Below, one piece after another: positions 1 through 8,277 of a DNA stretch of 64,000 nt. The DNA is taken from positions 1 through 64,000 of IMG/VR virus record IMGVR_UViG_3300017757_000002, one strand, 5' to 3'. Numbering within the stretch: the stretch's first letter is position 1; every line of letters starts with the position of its first letter. A program made the position numbers and the translations under genes. The notes beneath the pieces are model-generated. The model was not told the DNA's origin, did not search any database, and saw nothing but the letters and a program-made list of their open reading frames with translations. The stretch comes from a virus.

Positions 1-129
1 AGCGGTCTTCTCAGTCTCATACCACATAGATGTTAAACTATGTGCATGTACCCACTTAGGTCGATCTTTGTACTCTTCTGCAAGAAGAATCTTCTTCTGC
101 ATATCTACTCTCTCATCATATTGCGTCAT
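1..129 (-). CDS. N-terminal fragment of the gene after gp44 (gp62 position)
   Basis: A reading frame starts at the ATG ending at 129 and runs off the window after 43 residues. The ATG overlaps the gp44 stop in an ATGA junction, so the two are probably translationally coupled. The visible N-terminus (MTQYDERVDMQKKI...) is charged, with no motif I can name. In T4 the gene after 45-44 is 62, the small clamp-loader subunit, so position suggests gp62. The residues seen do not obviously match T4 gp62, so the identity is synteny only. Confidence 0.6.
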   Translation of the reverse strand, partial: MTQYDERVDMQKKILLAEEYKDRPKWVHAHSLTSMWYETEKTA

Positions 130-1067
130 TTGAATTTACACTCCGACATTATTTCAGTTAAACATGCAACGAAATTAATTTCAGAATCCATAGCAAAAGC
201 AGACTTATACTGGTAATCAGCGATAAACAAAACTGCAGCTGGAATGGATTGAGGTTCCAATCGTTGTTCCAATGAATTGAAAAGTTTTCGATAGAGGGTA
301 TTGAAATCATTATCTGAATTCTTACCAACCCACTTTCTCATGCCTCCCCAATTCTTATCAGCCAACATATCAATAAGAGGTGTGAGTTTCTCTTCATTAA
401 GAGTCGATAGTAATCCACTATCGATTTCTCCTGAGACTCCATACCTTTGAACCTCATTAATACATCTTCTGAAATCAGGGAAGAACTTGATTACAAGTTC
501 AACTAAAACCTTTTGATCGAATTTGATATTTTCTGTAGTACATATCTCCATGAGTCTTGCAAGAAACACTGAAGCAAGTCTTTGTTTCTCATCAGGGGTC
601 AGGACGAAATCGATCACCGTTGTTCTTGAATGTAATGGTGGTATGATTCTATTCTTGTAATTACAAGTGAATATGAATCTACAGTTACTTGAGAACTCCT
701 CGATGAAGTTTCTCAAAGCTGGTTGAACTGAATCTGCAGAAATATAATCTGCCTCGTCCAGTATCACAACCTTGGGTGCATCCGATAATGATACCGTGGA
801 TGCAAAGTTTTTAATCTTCGTTCTAAGAGTGTCTATAAGTCTCCCTTCATCGGAACCATTGATTACGATAAAGTCTGCACCTAACTCATTACAGAGTGCT
901 TTAGCCACCGTTGTTTTACCAACACCAGCAGAACCACATAACATAAGGTTAGGAATCTCACCTTGTTTGACGAAGTCTTGAAATGTTTGTTTTAGGGACG
1001 CAGGAAGTATCGTATCCTCAATTGTTTGAGGTCGATACTTTTCTACGAATAGATATTCTTGATTCAT
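126..1067 (-). CDS. 44: Sliding clamp loader large subunit, gp44-like AAA+ ATPase
   Basis: AAA+ ATPase of the clamp-loader family, expected to load the gp45 clamp at primer-template junctions. The 313-residue protein matches the usual gp44 size. It has a Walker A (GSAGVGKTT, about residues 45-53), a Walker B with the DEAD-type box (VVILDEADYI, about 100-109), and a sensor 1/arginine-finger region (FTCNYKNRIIPPLHSR, about 133-148) typical of RFC-like loaders. It follows gp45 in the same direction and overlaps the next gene by 4 nt. A GGAGGGG stretch lies about 11 nt before the ATG. Confidence 0.95.
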   Translation of the reverse strand: MNQEYLFVEKYRPQTIEDTILPASLKQTFQDFVKQGEIPNLMLCGSAGVGKTTVAKALCNELGADFIVINGSDEGRLIDTLRTKIKNFASTVSLSDAPKVVILDEADYISADSVQPALRNFIEEFSSNCRFIFTCNYKNRIIPPLHSRTTVIDFVLTPDEKQRLASVFLARLMEICTTENIKFDQKVLVELVIKFFPDFRRCINEVQRYGVSGEIDSGLLSTLNEEKLTPLIDMLADKNWGGMRKWVGKNSDNDFNTLYRKLFNSLEQRLEPQSIPAAVLFIADYQYKSAFAMDSEINFVACLTEIMSECKFK

Positions 1068-1181
1068 GGATGTTAAAACCCCTCCGAATTAACAGTGCTA
1101 TCCACCCTTGAAGATTGATGAGATTGGATAACTCCCGTATGCATTGCAGAGACTGGCACAATACTTACACTAATATATAGG

Positions 1182-1847
1182 TTAAGCATTGTAATTACTG
1201 TCAGGCTCCAATGCAATAAAATATTCTAAATCGACATCTGTATTCACAAAGTGAGAGATACCTTTAGAAGACACAGCAACTCTATAGTTACCATCGAGAA
1301 CTTTAAGATTCTCAATCTTGAAGTTCATAGTGAATGTAGAACCATTCCCTTCACCCACGATTCTTGAGAATGTGTTTGAAGTTGGATTCTTCTTATCAGT
1401 CACTTCTAGTTTGATAGTATTACCATCTGATGATAGAATAAGATCATTAACACCTAGAACACTTGCAGCTTTCTGTAATTCAGAAAGAAGTGTAGAACTG
1501 ATTTCAATGTTGATTTCTGCATCAGGCATTGTAATCATTTTATCAGGTGCAGTAACCATACCTTCACTTGCATAGAAATATGCAAGACTTGAGTTATCAT
1601 CTGCAACGGTTAAACTTGCATCACCGAATGTAAACTCAGGGTCAGACAACAAAGATGTTGCACCTAAGAACTCAGGCAAGTTGTATATACTAAAATCTTG
1701 AGGGAACGATTCATCTATCGTTGCCACTGCAAGAATATTTTTCATATTGGAAATGGTTTCCACCTTGTTTCCAGTTTTCACTCGGATTCCCGAGTTAATT
1801 GTTGAGAAATTTTTTAAGATATTTCTCGTATCATTACTTATTTTCAT
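1182..1847 (-). CDS. 45: DNA polymerase sliding clamp, gp45-like
   Basis: Trimeric processivity clamp; in T4 it is also the mobile activator of late transcription with gp55 and gp33. At about 221 residues it is close to T4 gp45 (228). The N-terminus (MKISNDTRNILKNFSTINSG) and the C-terminal YFIALEPDSNYNA closely resemble T4 gp45. The in-frame codon before the ATG is GTG; I prefer the ATG at 1847, which has GGAGG 9 nt upstream and matches the family N-terminus. It overlaps the upstream small gene by 14 nt. About 115 nt without a gene separates it from gp44. Confidence 0.93.
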   Translation of the reverse strand: MKISNDTRNILKNFSTINSGIRVKTGNKVETISNMKNILAVATIDESFPQDFSIYNLPEFLGATSLLSDPEFTFGDASLTVADDNSSLAYFYASEGMVTAPDKMITMPDAEINIEISSTLLSELQKAASVLGVNDLILSSDGNTIKLEVTDKKNPTSNTFSRIVGEGNGSTFTMNFKIENLKVLDGNYRVAVSSKGISHFVNTDVDLEYFIALEPDSNYNA

Positions 1848-2139
1848 CACTTTCAGCCTCCATTATGTGTGTGTCGTGATTATATAATGCAAGGAATCCA
1901 TAATGAATGACTTTAAATAAGTCTGCTCTATTGTAACCATCCTTCTTACCATACCTTTGGGCATACTTAAGAATGTTTCCAATACAGAATCCCTCTCCGT
2001 GACCACCATCCATGATAAACTCAGTTGCCTGAAACTTATCTTTTGAATAGTGTTGTTCATATGTCTTATCAACATACTTACTGAATTGTTTTATCAATTC
2101 ATGTTCGTTATACTTGTAATTTATAGACATTAAATCCAT
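1834..2139 (-). CDS. DUF3310-like small protein
   Basis: This 101-residue protein carries the pattern of the DUF3310 family of phage proteins: a Gly/His-rich turn (DGGHGEGFCIGNILKYAQRY, about residues 44-63), then a helix ending ADLFKVIHYGFLAL. The family is widespread in phages and sometimes annotated as nucleotide-kinase-related, but its biochemical role is not settled, so I assign none. It lies 6 nt after the preceding gene and overlaps gp45, so it is part of the replication transcript. A second in-frame ATG lies at 2130. Confidence 0.7.
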   Translation of the reverse strand: MDLMSINYKYNEHELIKQFSKYVDKTYEQHYSKDKFQATEFIMDGGHGEGFCIGNILKYAQRYGKKDGYNRADLFKVIHYGFLALYNHDTHIMEAESDENK

Positions 2140-2145
2140 TATACT

Positions 2146-2697
2146 CTATGCCCCCTCTTCTTGCAATAGGGTTTTTGCTTCATATTCCAAATAACCTTCG
2201 GGAACTTCAAATGGATAGTGAAATGGTGTTTCTAAATGTGTATCATTCCATCCAACATTCTTATGGTATAACCTGATACCACATCTATTGTATCTTTCAT
2301 TGATAGGACAAAGAACCTGAGAAGAATCCTTACCAGTCCATTTCTTTAGTTCATTATTTTCATATGAAGTTACAGCACATACCTGTGATGCAATCAAATA
2401 AATCTTTCTGAATTCTTCGAAGTCTTGAAACCTATCCCAGTTATCACAAATGAAATATGCTGTAGTTTGTGGTGCAAGTACATGATCGAATGTTGGTTTA
2501 AAATTCTTATCATTCATCTTCATGTCCTGTGCAGCTTTACTTTCCCATCCAGTTCTAAGACCTGATACACCTTCATAAAATATTCTAGTCATATCTCTCT
2601 TATAGATAGATAAATCCCAAAGACCAGCGTTCATGCAACCAGCCAAACCATTATAGGTTACCTTACACTTAGATTCTTTCTTCTCAGTTAATCTCAT
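2146..2697 (-). CDS. Conserved-looking protein of unknown function
   Basis: I do not recognise this 183-residue protein. It is soluble-looking, rich in aromatic residues and contains six cysteines spread through its length (KCKVTYNGLAGC near the start, FICDN, SQVCAV, VLCPINERYNRCG later). No signal peptide or membrane segment is visible. I place the start at 2697 because GAGG lies 6 nt upstream; the frame extends further up but into the preceding gene. It overlaps the ParB-like gene by 14 nt and is probably co-translated with it. Confidence 0.75.
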   Translation of the reverse strand: MRLTEKKESKCKVTYNGLAGCMNAGLWDLSIYKRDMTRIFYEGVSGLRTGWESKAAQDMKMNDKNFKPTFDHVLAPQTTAYFICDNWDRFQDFEEFRKIYLIASQVCAVTSYENNELKKWTGKDSSQVLCPINERYNRCGIRLYHKNVGWNDTHLETPFHYPFEVPEGYLEYEAKTLLQEEGA

Positions 2698-3643
2698 TGA
2701 ACACCTCATCTTCGGGAAGTTGCTTAGTGAAAATAAAATTAACACTTCCTAATTTCTTTCTTGCTTGTCCAGTGATTAACTTCTTTGCATTCTCGATCAT
2801 ATCATCATAGAAATCTAAACAAGTTTTCCTGAGTTCAGGAATTGACTCAGAGTTTGCACCAGTAAATGTAGTGATAACTGTATAGTTAACACCAGTTGAA
2901 ATACCATCAGTCAAATCTCTCATAAGTCTTGCCCATCTATCTGACCTTTTTAAATCCTTTGCACCAGTCAATTTCTTTAAAATGTAAGAAGGGTCTTCGA
3001 CAATATCGATTCCATACTCTTCATAATACTCAGAAATGATTTTCTCATCAGTCATAATTTCAATCGGTACAAAATCAACTCCAGCTGTAATCAATATCTC
3101 TTCAGCAAGTTTTGACCTACTTGGATAATTCATAGGGAGTTGTGGATAATTTCTCTTAATGTAATTACTAACTGCATTCTTAGTTTTAGCTACTTTGTCT
3201 CCTCTCTTAACAATTTGTGCATGTGCAAAAATGAAATCTTCAGGCGTCTGCATAGTCTTGAAGGTGTTTCTCATATTCTCATCATTTGCATATGTGTTTC
3301 TTGCATCATCATCATCGAATTCACAAACTGCAACCCACATGTATTCTTCACCTTCAGCGTCATGTGCATCGAACCTGTGCTTTCCAGCGATAAGATTACC
3401 ATCCTGATCTATCACTGGTGGTTCAAAGTGTTGAGGTAAGTATGTTCCATCCTGAATCATTCTCCTGATTCCATCCCTACCAGCGGTTGTAACACCACTG
3501 ATTCTACCCCAGTTCTGATTGGTTGCATTGATATCAACTAATCTGACATAGTCATATCTGAGAACTCTCATGCCAGGCACAACCTGAACGGGGAACTGTG
3601 ATTGTTCCCCTTTCAATAGATTGACTGGTTTCTTAGTAGTCAT
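2684..3643 (-). CDS. ParB/sulfiredoxin-like domain protein
   Basis: About 319 residues. The N-terminal part has the ParB-like pattern: PPVIDQDGNLIAGKHRFDAH (about residues 76-95), in which GKHR takes the place of the family's G-x-H/R-R box, followed by V.VCEFDDDDAR. The rest is helical and unassigned. ParB-type folds bind nucleotide and sometimes nick DNA, but no partition system is present, so a role in DNA transactions is only inference. The start could be 3649 or 3643; the ATG at 3643 has GAGAG 8 nt upstream. It overlaps the AAA+ gene by 11 nt. Confidence 0.75.
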   Translation of the reverse strand: MTTKKPVNLLKGEQSQFPVQVVPGMRVLRYDYVRLVDINATNQNWGRISGVTTAGRDGIRRMIQDGTYLPQHFEPPVIDQDGNLIAGKHRFDAHDAEGEEYMWVAVCEFDDDDARNTYANDENMRNTFKTMQTPEDFIFAHAQIVKRGDKVAKTKNAVSNYIKRNYPQLPMNYPSRSKLAEEILITAGVDFVPIEIMTDEKIISEYYEEYGIDIVEDPSYILKKLTGAKDLKRSDRWARLMRDLTDGISTGVNYTVITTFTGANSESIPELRKTCLDFYDDMIENAKKLITGQARKKLGSVNFIFTKQLPEDEVFNEIN

Positions 3644-4886
3644 TCTCATCACTCTCAAAGTTAACCTCTTCCGTGAATGTCTCAGAAGACTCTTCCAAGT
3701 GGACACCATCGTCCACTTTGGTGTAGAGATCAAGGATTGAATTCCTAGTCTCTTCATCGAATCTTGAAATGCACATTTCAATAGACTTCATTTTGTCTTT
3801 GAACATTCTGAAAGCATTCACAATGTGAACCAACCTTCTAGTAGTCACGACATCATCAATCCCACCTTCGTAGAAAGTCTTCCTGATTATGTCAGCCCAG
3901 TCAACAAGTTTCTCACAGAAATCATCATCAACTTCACCAGTCAATCCCATTTCTTTTTTAAGAATCGATCTCTCAGTTTTCACTGGAGGATATTCTTGTT
4001 GCATCGTAATTGCAAACCTTTCAAGCATTGCTTCGTTCATGATCTGAGTCCCGATGAACTTACCATCCTCAGAACCTTGACCTTTAGTGTTTGCAGTAGC
4101 AAGGATAGTGAAACCTTCTTTAGGACTCACCCACTCACCAGTTTTCTTGATTAGGTAACCTTTACCTTCAAGAACTGATTGTAAACACATCAATTTGTTA
4201 GAACCCAAGTCAACTTCATCAAGAAGAAGGACAGCTCCTTTCCTCATTGCTTTGACCACTGGGCCTTCTCTGAAAACAATGTTACCATTGACTAGAGTAT
4301 GACCACCCATCAAATCATCTTCATCAGTTTCGATAGTGATATTAACCCTGTAGAGTTCCCTCTTCAATTGGGCACAAGTTTGTTCGATCATCAAAGTCTT
4401 ACCATTTCCTGAAAGACCAGTTACGAAAACTGGGAAGAAAATCTTAGATTTGATGATGTTCTTGACATCCTTGAAATGACCAAACGGCACATAGTTTGAC
4501 ATCTTCTCAGGAATGATTTTGATATCACCATCGAGAAGATTAACAGACTCAGTTGCAGCTGCAACTGGCATGTTAGAAGGGACTGCTTTTGCAGCCACTG
4601 GAGTCACAACCACTGGAGTCTCACCACCGTGAGAATAACCACCGTTGTATCCATTAACAACCTGTTCAAGGTTGAAGAGAACCCCACCCTCGGGATTAGG
4701 TTCTTTAAATGGAAACCTTGAGGATTTAATCCAATATGGAAGATATCCATCAAGTGCTTCTTTGATCTCTGCCCTAGTAAAGGCAGTCTGATTAGGATAC
4801 GATTTTATGAGGGTATCCAGTACCTCACTTTTATCGGGTGTAATGGTAAAATCCTTACCATTTACCGAAATAGTTTTATCAGTCAT
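3633..4886 (-). CDS. cobS: MoxR/CobS-type AAA+ ATPase
   Basis: AAA+ ATPase of the MoxR/CobS group. From the ATG at 4886 the protein has 417 residues, with Walker A GLSGNGKT (about 156-163), Walker B AVLLLDEVDLG (about 215-225), sensor 1 ILATANTKGQG (about 247-257) and an arginine-rich C-terminal lid with VVTTRRLVHI. CobS-like genes are well known in T4-like cyanophages. The large VWA protein two genes upstream is the natural partner, as in MoxR-VWA and CobS-CobT pairs. The ATG at 4886 has AGGAG 7 nt upstream. An in-frame ATGATG at 4919 sits 6 nt after a -10 box and could start a leaderless 428-residue form. Confidence 0.9.
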   Translation of the reverse strand: MTDKTISVNGKDFTITPDKSEVLDTLIKSYPNQTAFTRAEIKEALDGYLPYWIKSSRFPFKEPNPEGGVLFNLEQVVNGYNGGYSHGGETPVVVTPVAAKAVPSNMPVAAATESVNLLDGDIKIIPEKMSNYVPFGHFKDVKNIIKSKIFFPVFVTGLSGNGKTLMIEQTCAQLKRELYRVNITIETDEDDLMGGHTLVNGNIVFREGPVVKAMRKGAVLLLDEVDLGSNKLMCLQSVLEGKGYLIKKTGEWVSPKEGFTILATANTKGQGSEDGKFIGTQIMNEAMLERFAITMQQEYPPVKTERSILKKEMGLTGEVDDDFCEKLVDWADIIRKTFYEGGIDDVVTTRRLVHIVNAFRMFKDKMKSIEMCISRFDEETRNSILDLYTKVDDGVHLEESSETFTEEVNFESDENDY

Positions 4887-4925
4887 AGTCTCTCCTGTAT
4901 TAACTTTATTTCTCATCATGTAGCT

Positions 4926-4955
4926 ATTATCTCAAAAAGCCAGGGGCATTGTCAA
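4926..4955 (-). promoter_or_regulatory. Sigma70-type promoter PA (upstream of the AAA+ gene)
   Basis: The -35 TTGACA (4955-4950) and -10 GATAAT (4931-4926) are separated by 18 nt. The spacer shares ATGCC and GCTTTTTGA with two other promoters at 7862 and 8153. Six nucleotides after the -10 comes an in-frame ATG (4919) of the AAA+ frame, so the predicted +1 falls on that ATG. Confidence 0.85.
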
Positions 4956-4960
4956 GGCCA

Positions 4961-5230
4961 TTATTTAACTGGTTCAAGTAATCTCCCCATTTTGTTTAAG
5001 CATTTAATCTCACCTTTTGCATTCTTTTGAGTGAGATATTTCTCACCATTATTAACCCATGCTCTGAATGCAAAACATTCAACCTTCTTTTCCTTACAGT
5101 GATCGTATCGTTCACAACTATGAAAAGTGCAAGGTGCAGGGCCAACATCATTAATTGCATCAGCGAATTTACTGTAGTCTGCTGTTGGTATTCTTTCATA
5201 ATATGCTGGGTCTACCTTAAGATGTGGCAT
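4961..5230 (-). CDS. Small Cys-rich protein, possibly metal binding
   Basis: This 89-residue protein has a compact cysteine cluster, CTFHSCERYDHCKEKKVEC (residues 34-52), with spacing C-x4-C-x5-C-x6-C followed by FAFRAWVNNG. The spacing would suit a zinc site or an iron-sulfur site; neither can be proved from sequence. It lies between the VWA and AAA+ genes and overlaps the previous small gene by 14 nt, so it is part of that module. It ends just before promoter PA, which restarts transcription for the AAA+ gene. Confidence 0.8.
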   Translation of the reverse strand: MPHLKVDPAYYERIPTADYSKFADAINDVGPAPCTFHSCERYDHCKEKKVECFAFRAWVNNGEKYLTQKNAKGEIKCLNKMGRLLEPVK

Positions 5231-5438
5231 TGTATGTCTCCGACCATTTCATAAACACTAATCGTGCTTGATTTTTACTTAACCCAAAATTGTTTTCCAA
5301 CCATCTTGGAGCTCCAAACATATTGATCTTCCCTGAACTTCGTAAGTTCTCTAGGACTTCAAAATATTCCTCGACATTAAATGTGGTGCCGTCCACTTCT
5401 ATTTTTTCTACCATTGTAATGGCATCCATTTCATTCAT
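5217..5438 (-). CDS. Small hypothetical protein in the VWA-AAA module
   Basis: A 73-residue protein of unknown function. The second half (NNFGLSKNQARLVFMKWSETY) looks like a short helical, helix-turn-helix-like segment, but this is weak. The start is well supported: AAAGGAG lies 8 nt upstream and the ATG overlaps the VWA stop as TAATG, indicating coupled translation. Its place between the VWA protein and its probable ATPase partner suggests an accessory role in the same complex. Confidence 0.75.
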   Translation of the reverse strand: MNEMDAITMVEKIEVDGTTFNVEEYFEVLENLRSSGKINMFGAPRWLENNFGLSKNQARLVFMKWSETYNATS

Positions 5439-7855
5439 TACGCTATCTCCTTTATGAATTCGTTAGTTAAGAATCTAGAAGTTGATTTGTTCTTCTGATT
5501 CTTTTTGAATCTTGACATGATTGTGGCTTTCTTTGCACCGACCAATTCATCGTCCAAAGTATCTTCACCAGCTGTCCCGATGTTTGTCGCTGCAGTCAAG
5601 AACAATTTGTTGTACCCGACAGTTTCGAGAACCAAACCGTTGTTTCTTGCTTGTTTCCACATTTCATTTTGCATTATGTGGTCATAGTTGTGAGTTGATT
5701 CATGACCGATACAAGATAGTAAGTCAGTCATATCACCTTTTCTACCACAAACAAAGTATCCAGTAACCGTAACTCCAGTAGTATCAGAAACCCATTGAAG
5801 TAAGTTCTGAGTCATTCTGAAATTTTCTCTGTATCTGTTAGTTGATTCTTCAAACTTGTAGACTCTTTTGTTTATTGGGTCGATGATATCTCTTTCCTTC
5901 GTAGCTCTGTAACCGTATTCATCATCACCCATTTGATCTTGCTGTTCTTTTCTCTCAGCATCATCCATTTGAAGGATGTTTGCAGAATGAGAATAACCAT
6001 CAGTGATTACAGTCAAGATTGATTTCTCGACATTGTAAGCTTTGTTGAACTTAGGAAGTAATCCTCTCATGGCAACGATAGTTGCATCAAGTGGTGTACC
6101 ACCTAATCTGTATTTGTGTTCAGGGAATAAGACTTGGTCAACATCAATCCAATGTCCTTGGTCAGGGTCGTAGTAATCAACACCTTCGAACCAGTCATTG
6201 TGAGCTTCAAGTTTCTTATGGAAGTGTCTACCACCACCGTATCTGATATTGTCAACAAAGTAGTGGTTCCAAAGTGTGCAGACATACTGCATCATTTCTT
6301 TGTACTCTTTTGCATTCTGTTCGTTAGAGAAAATCTCAACCAAGAATCCTTCTCTGTTTCTCCAGTAGTTATCATCAGAATCAACTTCTCTTTTCTTCGA
6401 TATGTTATCTGAGAACAAGTAGACTCTGTGAGGAATCGAAACTTTTCTGCAGAACATTGTAAGAATCATTGCTTGTTCTAGAAGGTCTTGAACTTCGTTG
6501 TTGATCGAACCACTCCAATCGATCATGATGTTAACACCGTGGTTCTTCCCATCAGGAAGATAAGTAACTCTTTTGAAAACATCATCAACAATCTGATACT
6601 TTGCAAGTCTGTTCATATCCAACTTACCAGTCTTACCACTGAATGCATGTTTCGATGAAAGAGCAGTTTGTCTCATTTCAAATTCTTTTGCCATGTGATT
6701 GACGATTGCTTTGTTTTTACTTTCGATCTTCTTGAAAGTGTGAACACCCATCTTCTGAGTTTTTGCAATCTTCTCACTGTAGTATTTTACTGCAAACGAT
6801 TCAGGGTTTGAGTAATACTCTCTCCAATCATCAAGAACCAATTTGTAGTCGTAAAGAGTGTCAGAACAATACTTGTCGAAATCTTTGATTGAAAGATCAC
6901 ACTGAGTTCTAATCATGTTAGTCTCAGAAACAAATTGCTCTTCGTTGTTATGTGCATTGTGTTCAGTGATTGATTCCCTTGCACCATCTTCATCATCGAA
7001 ATCTTCGGGTTTTACATCTTCACTAGAACCAGTACCACCAACTTTTTTCTTAGCTTCTTCTGACTCTTCTTCTGACTCTTCCTCTTCACCATCCTCAGAT
7101 TCTTGGTCACCACCTTTTGATTCATCATCTTCTAACTCAGGAAGATTATCACCCTCAGTTTCTTCTGATTCCTGAGACTCATCATCCCAAGACTCGCCGT
7201 CCTGAGATTCTTCATCATCTTCATCACCCTCTTCTTCATCACCGATGTCAAACATTTGAGGAATCAATTTTTCATCTTCCTCAGTTCTTGTCTCGTTTTC
7301 TTTTGACCACTCATATATTGCTGTGGCACATTCTTCAACCTCATCCCAAGATGCACACTTCATTGACCAATCAAGGAAGAATTGTTCTTCTTTAGAAAGT
7401 TTGATGTTGATTCTAGAACCACACTTAGTGATTAAGTTGATTTTGTCAATCAAAGAAAGTGTTGATAAATCTCTGTCTTTAACTCCAAAGAAATCCATTT
7501 CCATCAATTCATTATATGCAGTGAAGAAAGACCTTCTCAATCCAGCATACTTCTCTCTGATATTCTTCTCAATCCTGACATCTTCTACAACATTAAGATA
7601 TCCTTTAAGAGTTCTGTTTTTAGTCACTGCTGAGTGAACACCTTCATATGGAGTCCATAATGCATGACCAACTTCGTGACCCATGAATAGATCATAGAGT
7701 TCAGAAGAGATATCATCTTTGAAAATAGGGCAACAAAGTAACCTATTCTTAAGATCAAAGTATGCAGTAGGAGTTTTCCTATGCACAACTGTTAAGTTTT
7801 CCCCTGCCATCAATTTTGCAAGGTTGTCTTTTTGTGTTCTGATTTTTGATTCCAT
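5438..7855 (-). CDS. cobT: Large VWA-domain protein with HEVGH motif (CobT-like)
   Basis: An 805-residue protein of three parts. The N-terminal region holds HEVGH (residues 60-64) and, about 27 residues later, NVVEDVRIE (88-96), a layout like gluzincin metalloproteases. A long Asp/Glu/Ser-rich linker spans about 190-300. The C-terminal VWA domain has MIDAS DWSGS (about 444-448), GGTPLDAT (about 580) and ITDGYSHS (about 615). CobT-like proteins combine an acidic linker with VWA and work with a CobS AAA+ partner, here two genes downstream. The metalloprotease assignment is inference. No Shine-Dalgarno is visible; the ATG lies 6 nt after the -10 of promoter PB, so the mRNA is probably leaderless. 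Confidence 0.88.
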   Translation of the reverse strand: MESKIRTQKDNLAKLMAGENLTVVHRKTPTAYFDLKNRLLCCPIFKDDISSELYDLFMGHEVGHALWTPYEGVHSAVTKNRTLKGYLNVVEDVRIEKNIREKYAGLRRSFFTAYNELMEMDFFGVKDRDLSTLSLIDKINLITKCGSRINIKLSKEEQFFLDWSMKCASWDEVEECATAIYEWSKENETRTEEDEKLIPQMFDIGDEEEGDEDDEESQDGESWDDESQESEETEGDNLPELEDDESKGGDQESEDGEEEESEEESEEAKKKVGGTGSSEDVKPEDFDDEDGARESITEHNAHNNEEQFVSETNMIRTQCDLSIKDFDKYCSDTLYDYKLVLDDWREYYSNPESFAVKYYSEKIAKTQKMGVHTFKKIESKNKAIVNHMAKEFEMRQTALSSKHAFSGKTGKLDMNRLAKYQIVDDVFKRVTYLPDGKNHGVNIMIDWSGSINNEVQDLLEQAMILTMFCRKVSIPHRVYLFSDNISKKREVDSDDNYWRNREGFLVEIFSNEQNAKEYKEMMQYVCTLWNHYFVDNIRYGGGRHFHKKLEAHNDWFEGVDYYDPDQGHWIDVDQVLFPEHKYRLGGTPLDATIVAMRGLLPKFNKAYNVEKSILTVITDGYSHSANILQMDDAERKEQQDQMGDDEYGYRATKERDIIDPINKRVYKFEESTNRYRENFRMTQNLLQWVSDTTGVTVTGYFVCGRKGDMTDLLSCIGHESTHNYDHIMQNEMWKQARNNGLVLETVGYNKLFLTAATNIGTAGEDTLDDELVGAKKATIMSRFKKNQKNKSTSRFLTNEFIKEIA

Positions 7856-7861
7856 ATGTAT

Positions 7862-7891
7862 ATTATCTCAAAAAGCTGTAGGCATTGTCAA
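7862..7891 (-). promoter_or_regulatory. Sigma70-type promoter PB (upstream of the VWA gene)
   Basis: TTGACA (7891-7886), 18-nt spacer, GATAAT (7867-7862). The spacer is nearly the same as in PA and PC. Exactly 6 nt separate the -10 from the ATG at 7855, so the expected +1 is the A of the start codon. Confidence 0.87.
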
Positions 7892-7898
7892 GGCCTGA

Positions 7899-8123
7899 TT
7901 AGCCGTGTGGTGAAGGGACATCCATTGCATCATACCATAACTGGTCGATCAAAATTGTCCTTGCATAATCTATAATGTTTGCACCGTGTACACTGTCACC
8001 AGTGAATTTGCTTACTTTACTGACATTTTTGTCATTCAATGCTTTTACCACATCTATATCGTCAAGTAAAGAAACATGTTGTGCAATGTCATCTGCAATC
8101 ATATCATTTCCAAAGTGACTCAT
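7899..8123 (-). CDS. Small hypothetical protein
   Basis: A 74-residue acidic protein with no recognised domain and no membrane segment. It is the first gene after promoter PC. The predicted leader is about 23 nt and carries GGAGGA 4-5 nt before the ATG, so this start is firm. It is followed by promoter PB and then the VWA gene. Its place at the head of the unit is typical of a small early phage protein, but no function can be assigned. Confidence 0.75.
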   Translation of the reverse strand: MSHFGNDMIADDIAQHVSLLDDIDVVKALNDKNVSKVSKFTGDSVHGANIIDYARTILIDQLWYDAMDVPSPHG

Positions 8124-8152
8124 ATTTCCTCCATTTCTTTAGTTGATAGTAT

Positions 8153-8182
8153 ATTATATGAAAAAGCTTGAGGCATTGTCAA
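8153..8182 (-). promoter_or_regulatory. Sigma70-type promoter PC, perfect consensus
   Basis: TTGACA (8182-8177), 18 nt, TATAAT (8158-8153), both hexamers perfect. It lies between the tRNA-Arg gene and the 7899-8123 gene and reads into the latter. It shares the GCCTTGACAATGCC block and GCTTTTT spacer with PA and PB. Confidence 0.92.
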
Positions 8183-8194
8183 GGCTTGATTTGG

Positions 8195-8268
8195 CCTCCG
8201 TGAGAGGACTCGAACCTCTAACCTACGGCTTAGAAGGCCGTTGCTCTATCCAGTTGAGCTACACGGAG
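8195..8268 (-). tRNA. trnR-UCU: tRNA-Arg (anticodon UCU)
   Basis: A 74-nt cloverleaf can be folded by eye. The acceptor stem is CTCCGTG with CACGGAG and a G discriminator. The anticodon stem ACGGC/GCCGT encloses the loop CTTCTAA, giving anticodon TCT. The T arm is GGTTCGAGTCC and the D arm contains AGCTCAACTGGATAGAGC. The 3' CCA is not encoded (GCC follows). It reads AGA, a codon favoured in AT-rich genomes. It is the only tRNA in the window. Confidence 0.96.
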
Positions 8269-8277
8269 TAATAGGGA

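Noticed and set aside
6915-7395. Plus-strand open frames rich in Ser/His/Pro over the VWA gene
   Set aside because: They are shadows of the acidic, Ser-rich linker on the minus strand and have no ribosome site or motif.
8195-8268. tRNA-Arg as an attachment site of an integrated element
   Set aside because: No integrase or duplicated tRNA end is seen, and the context is a lytic T4-like genome.
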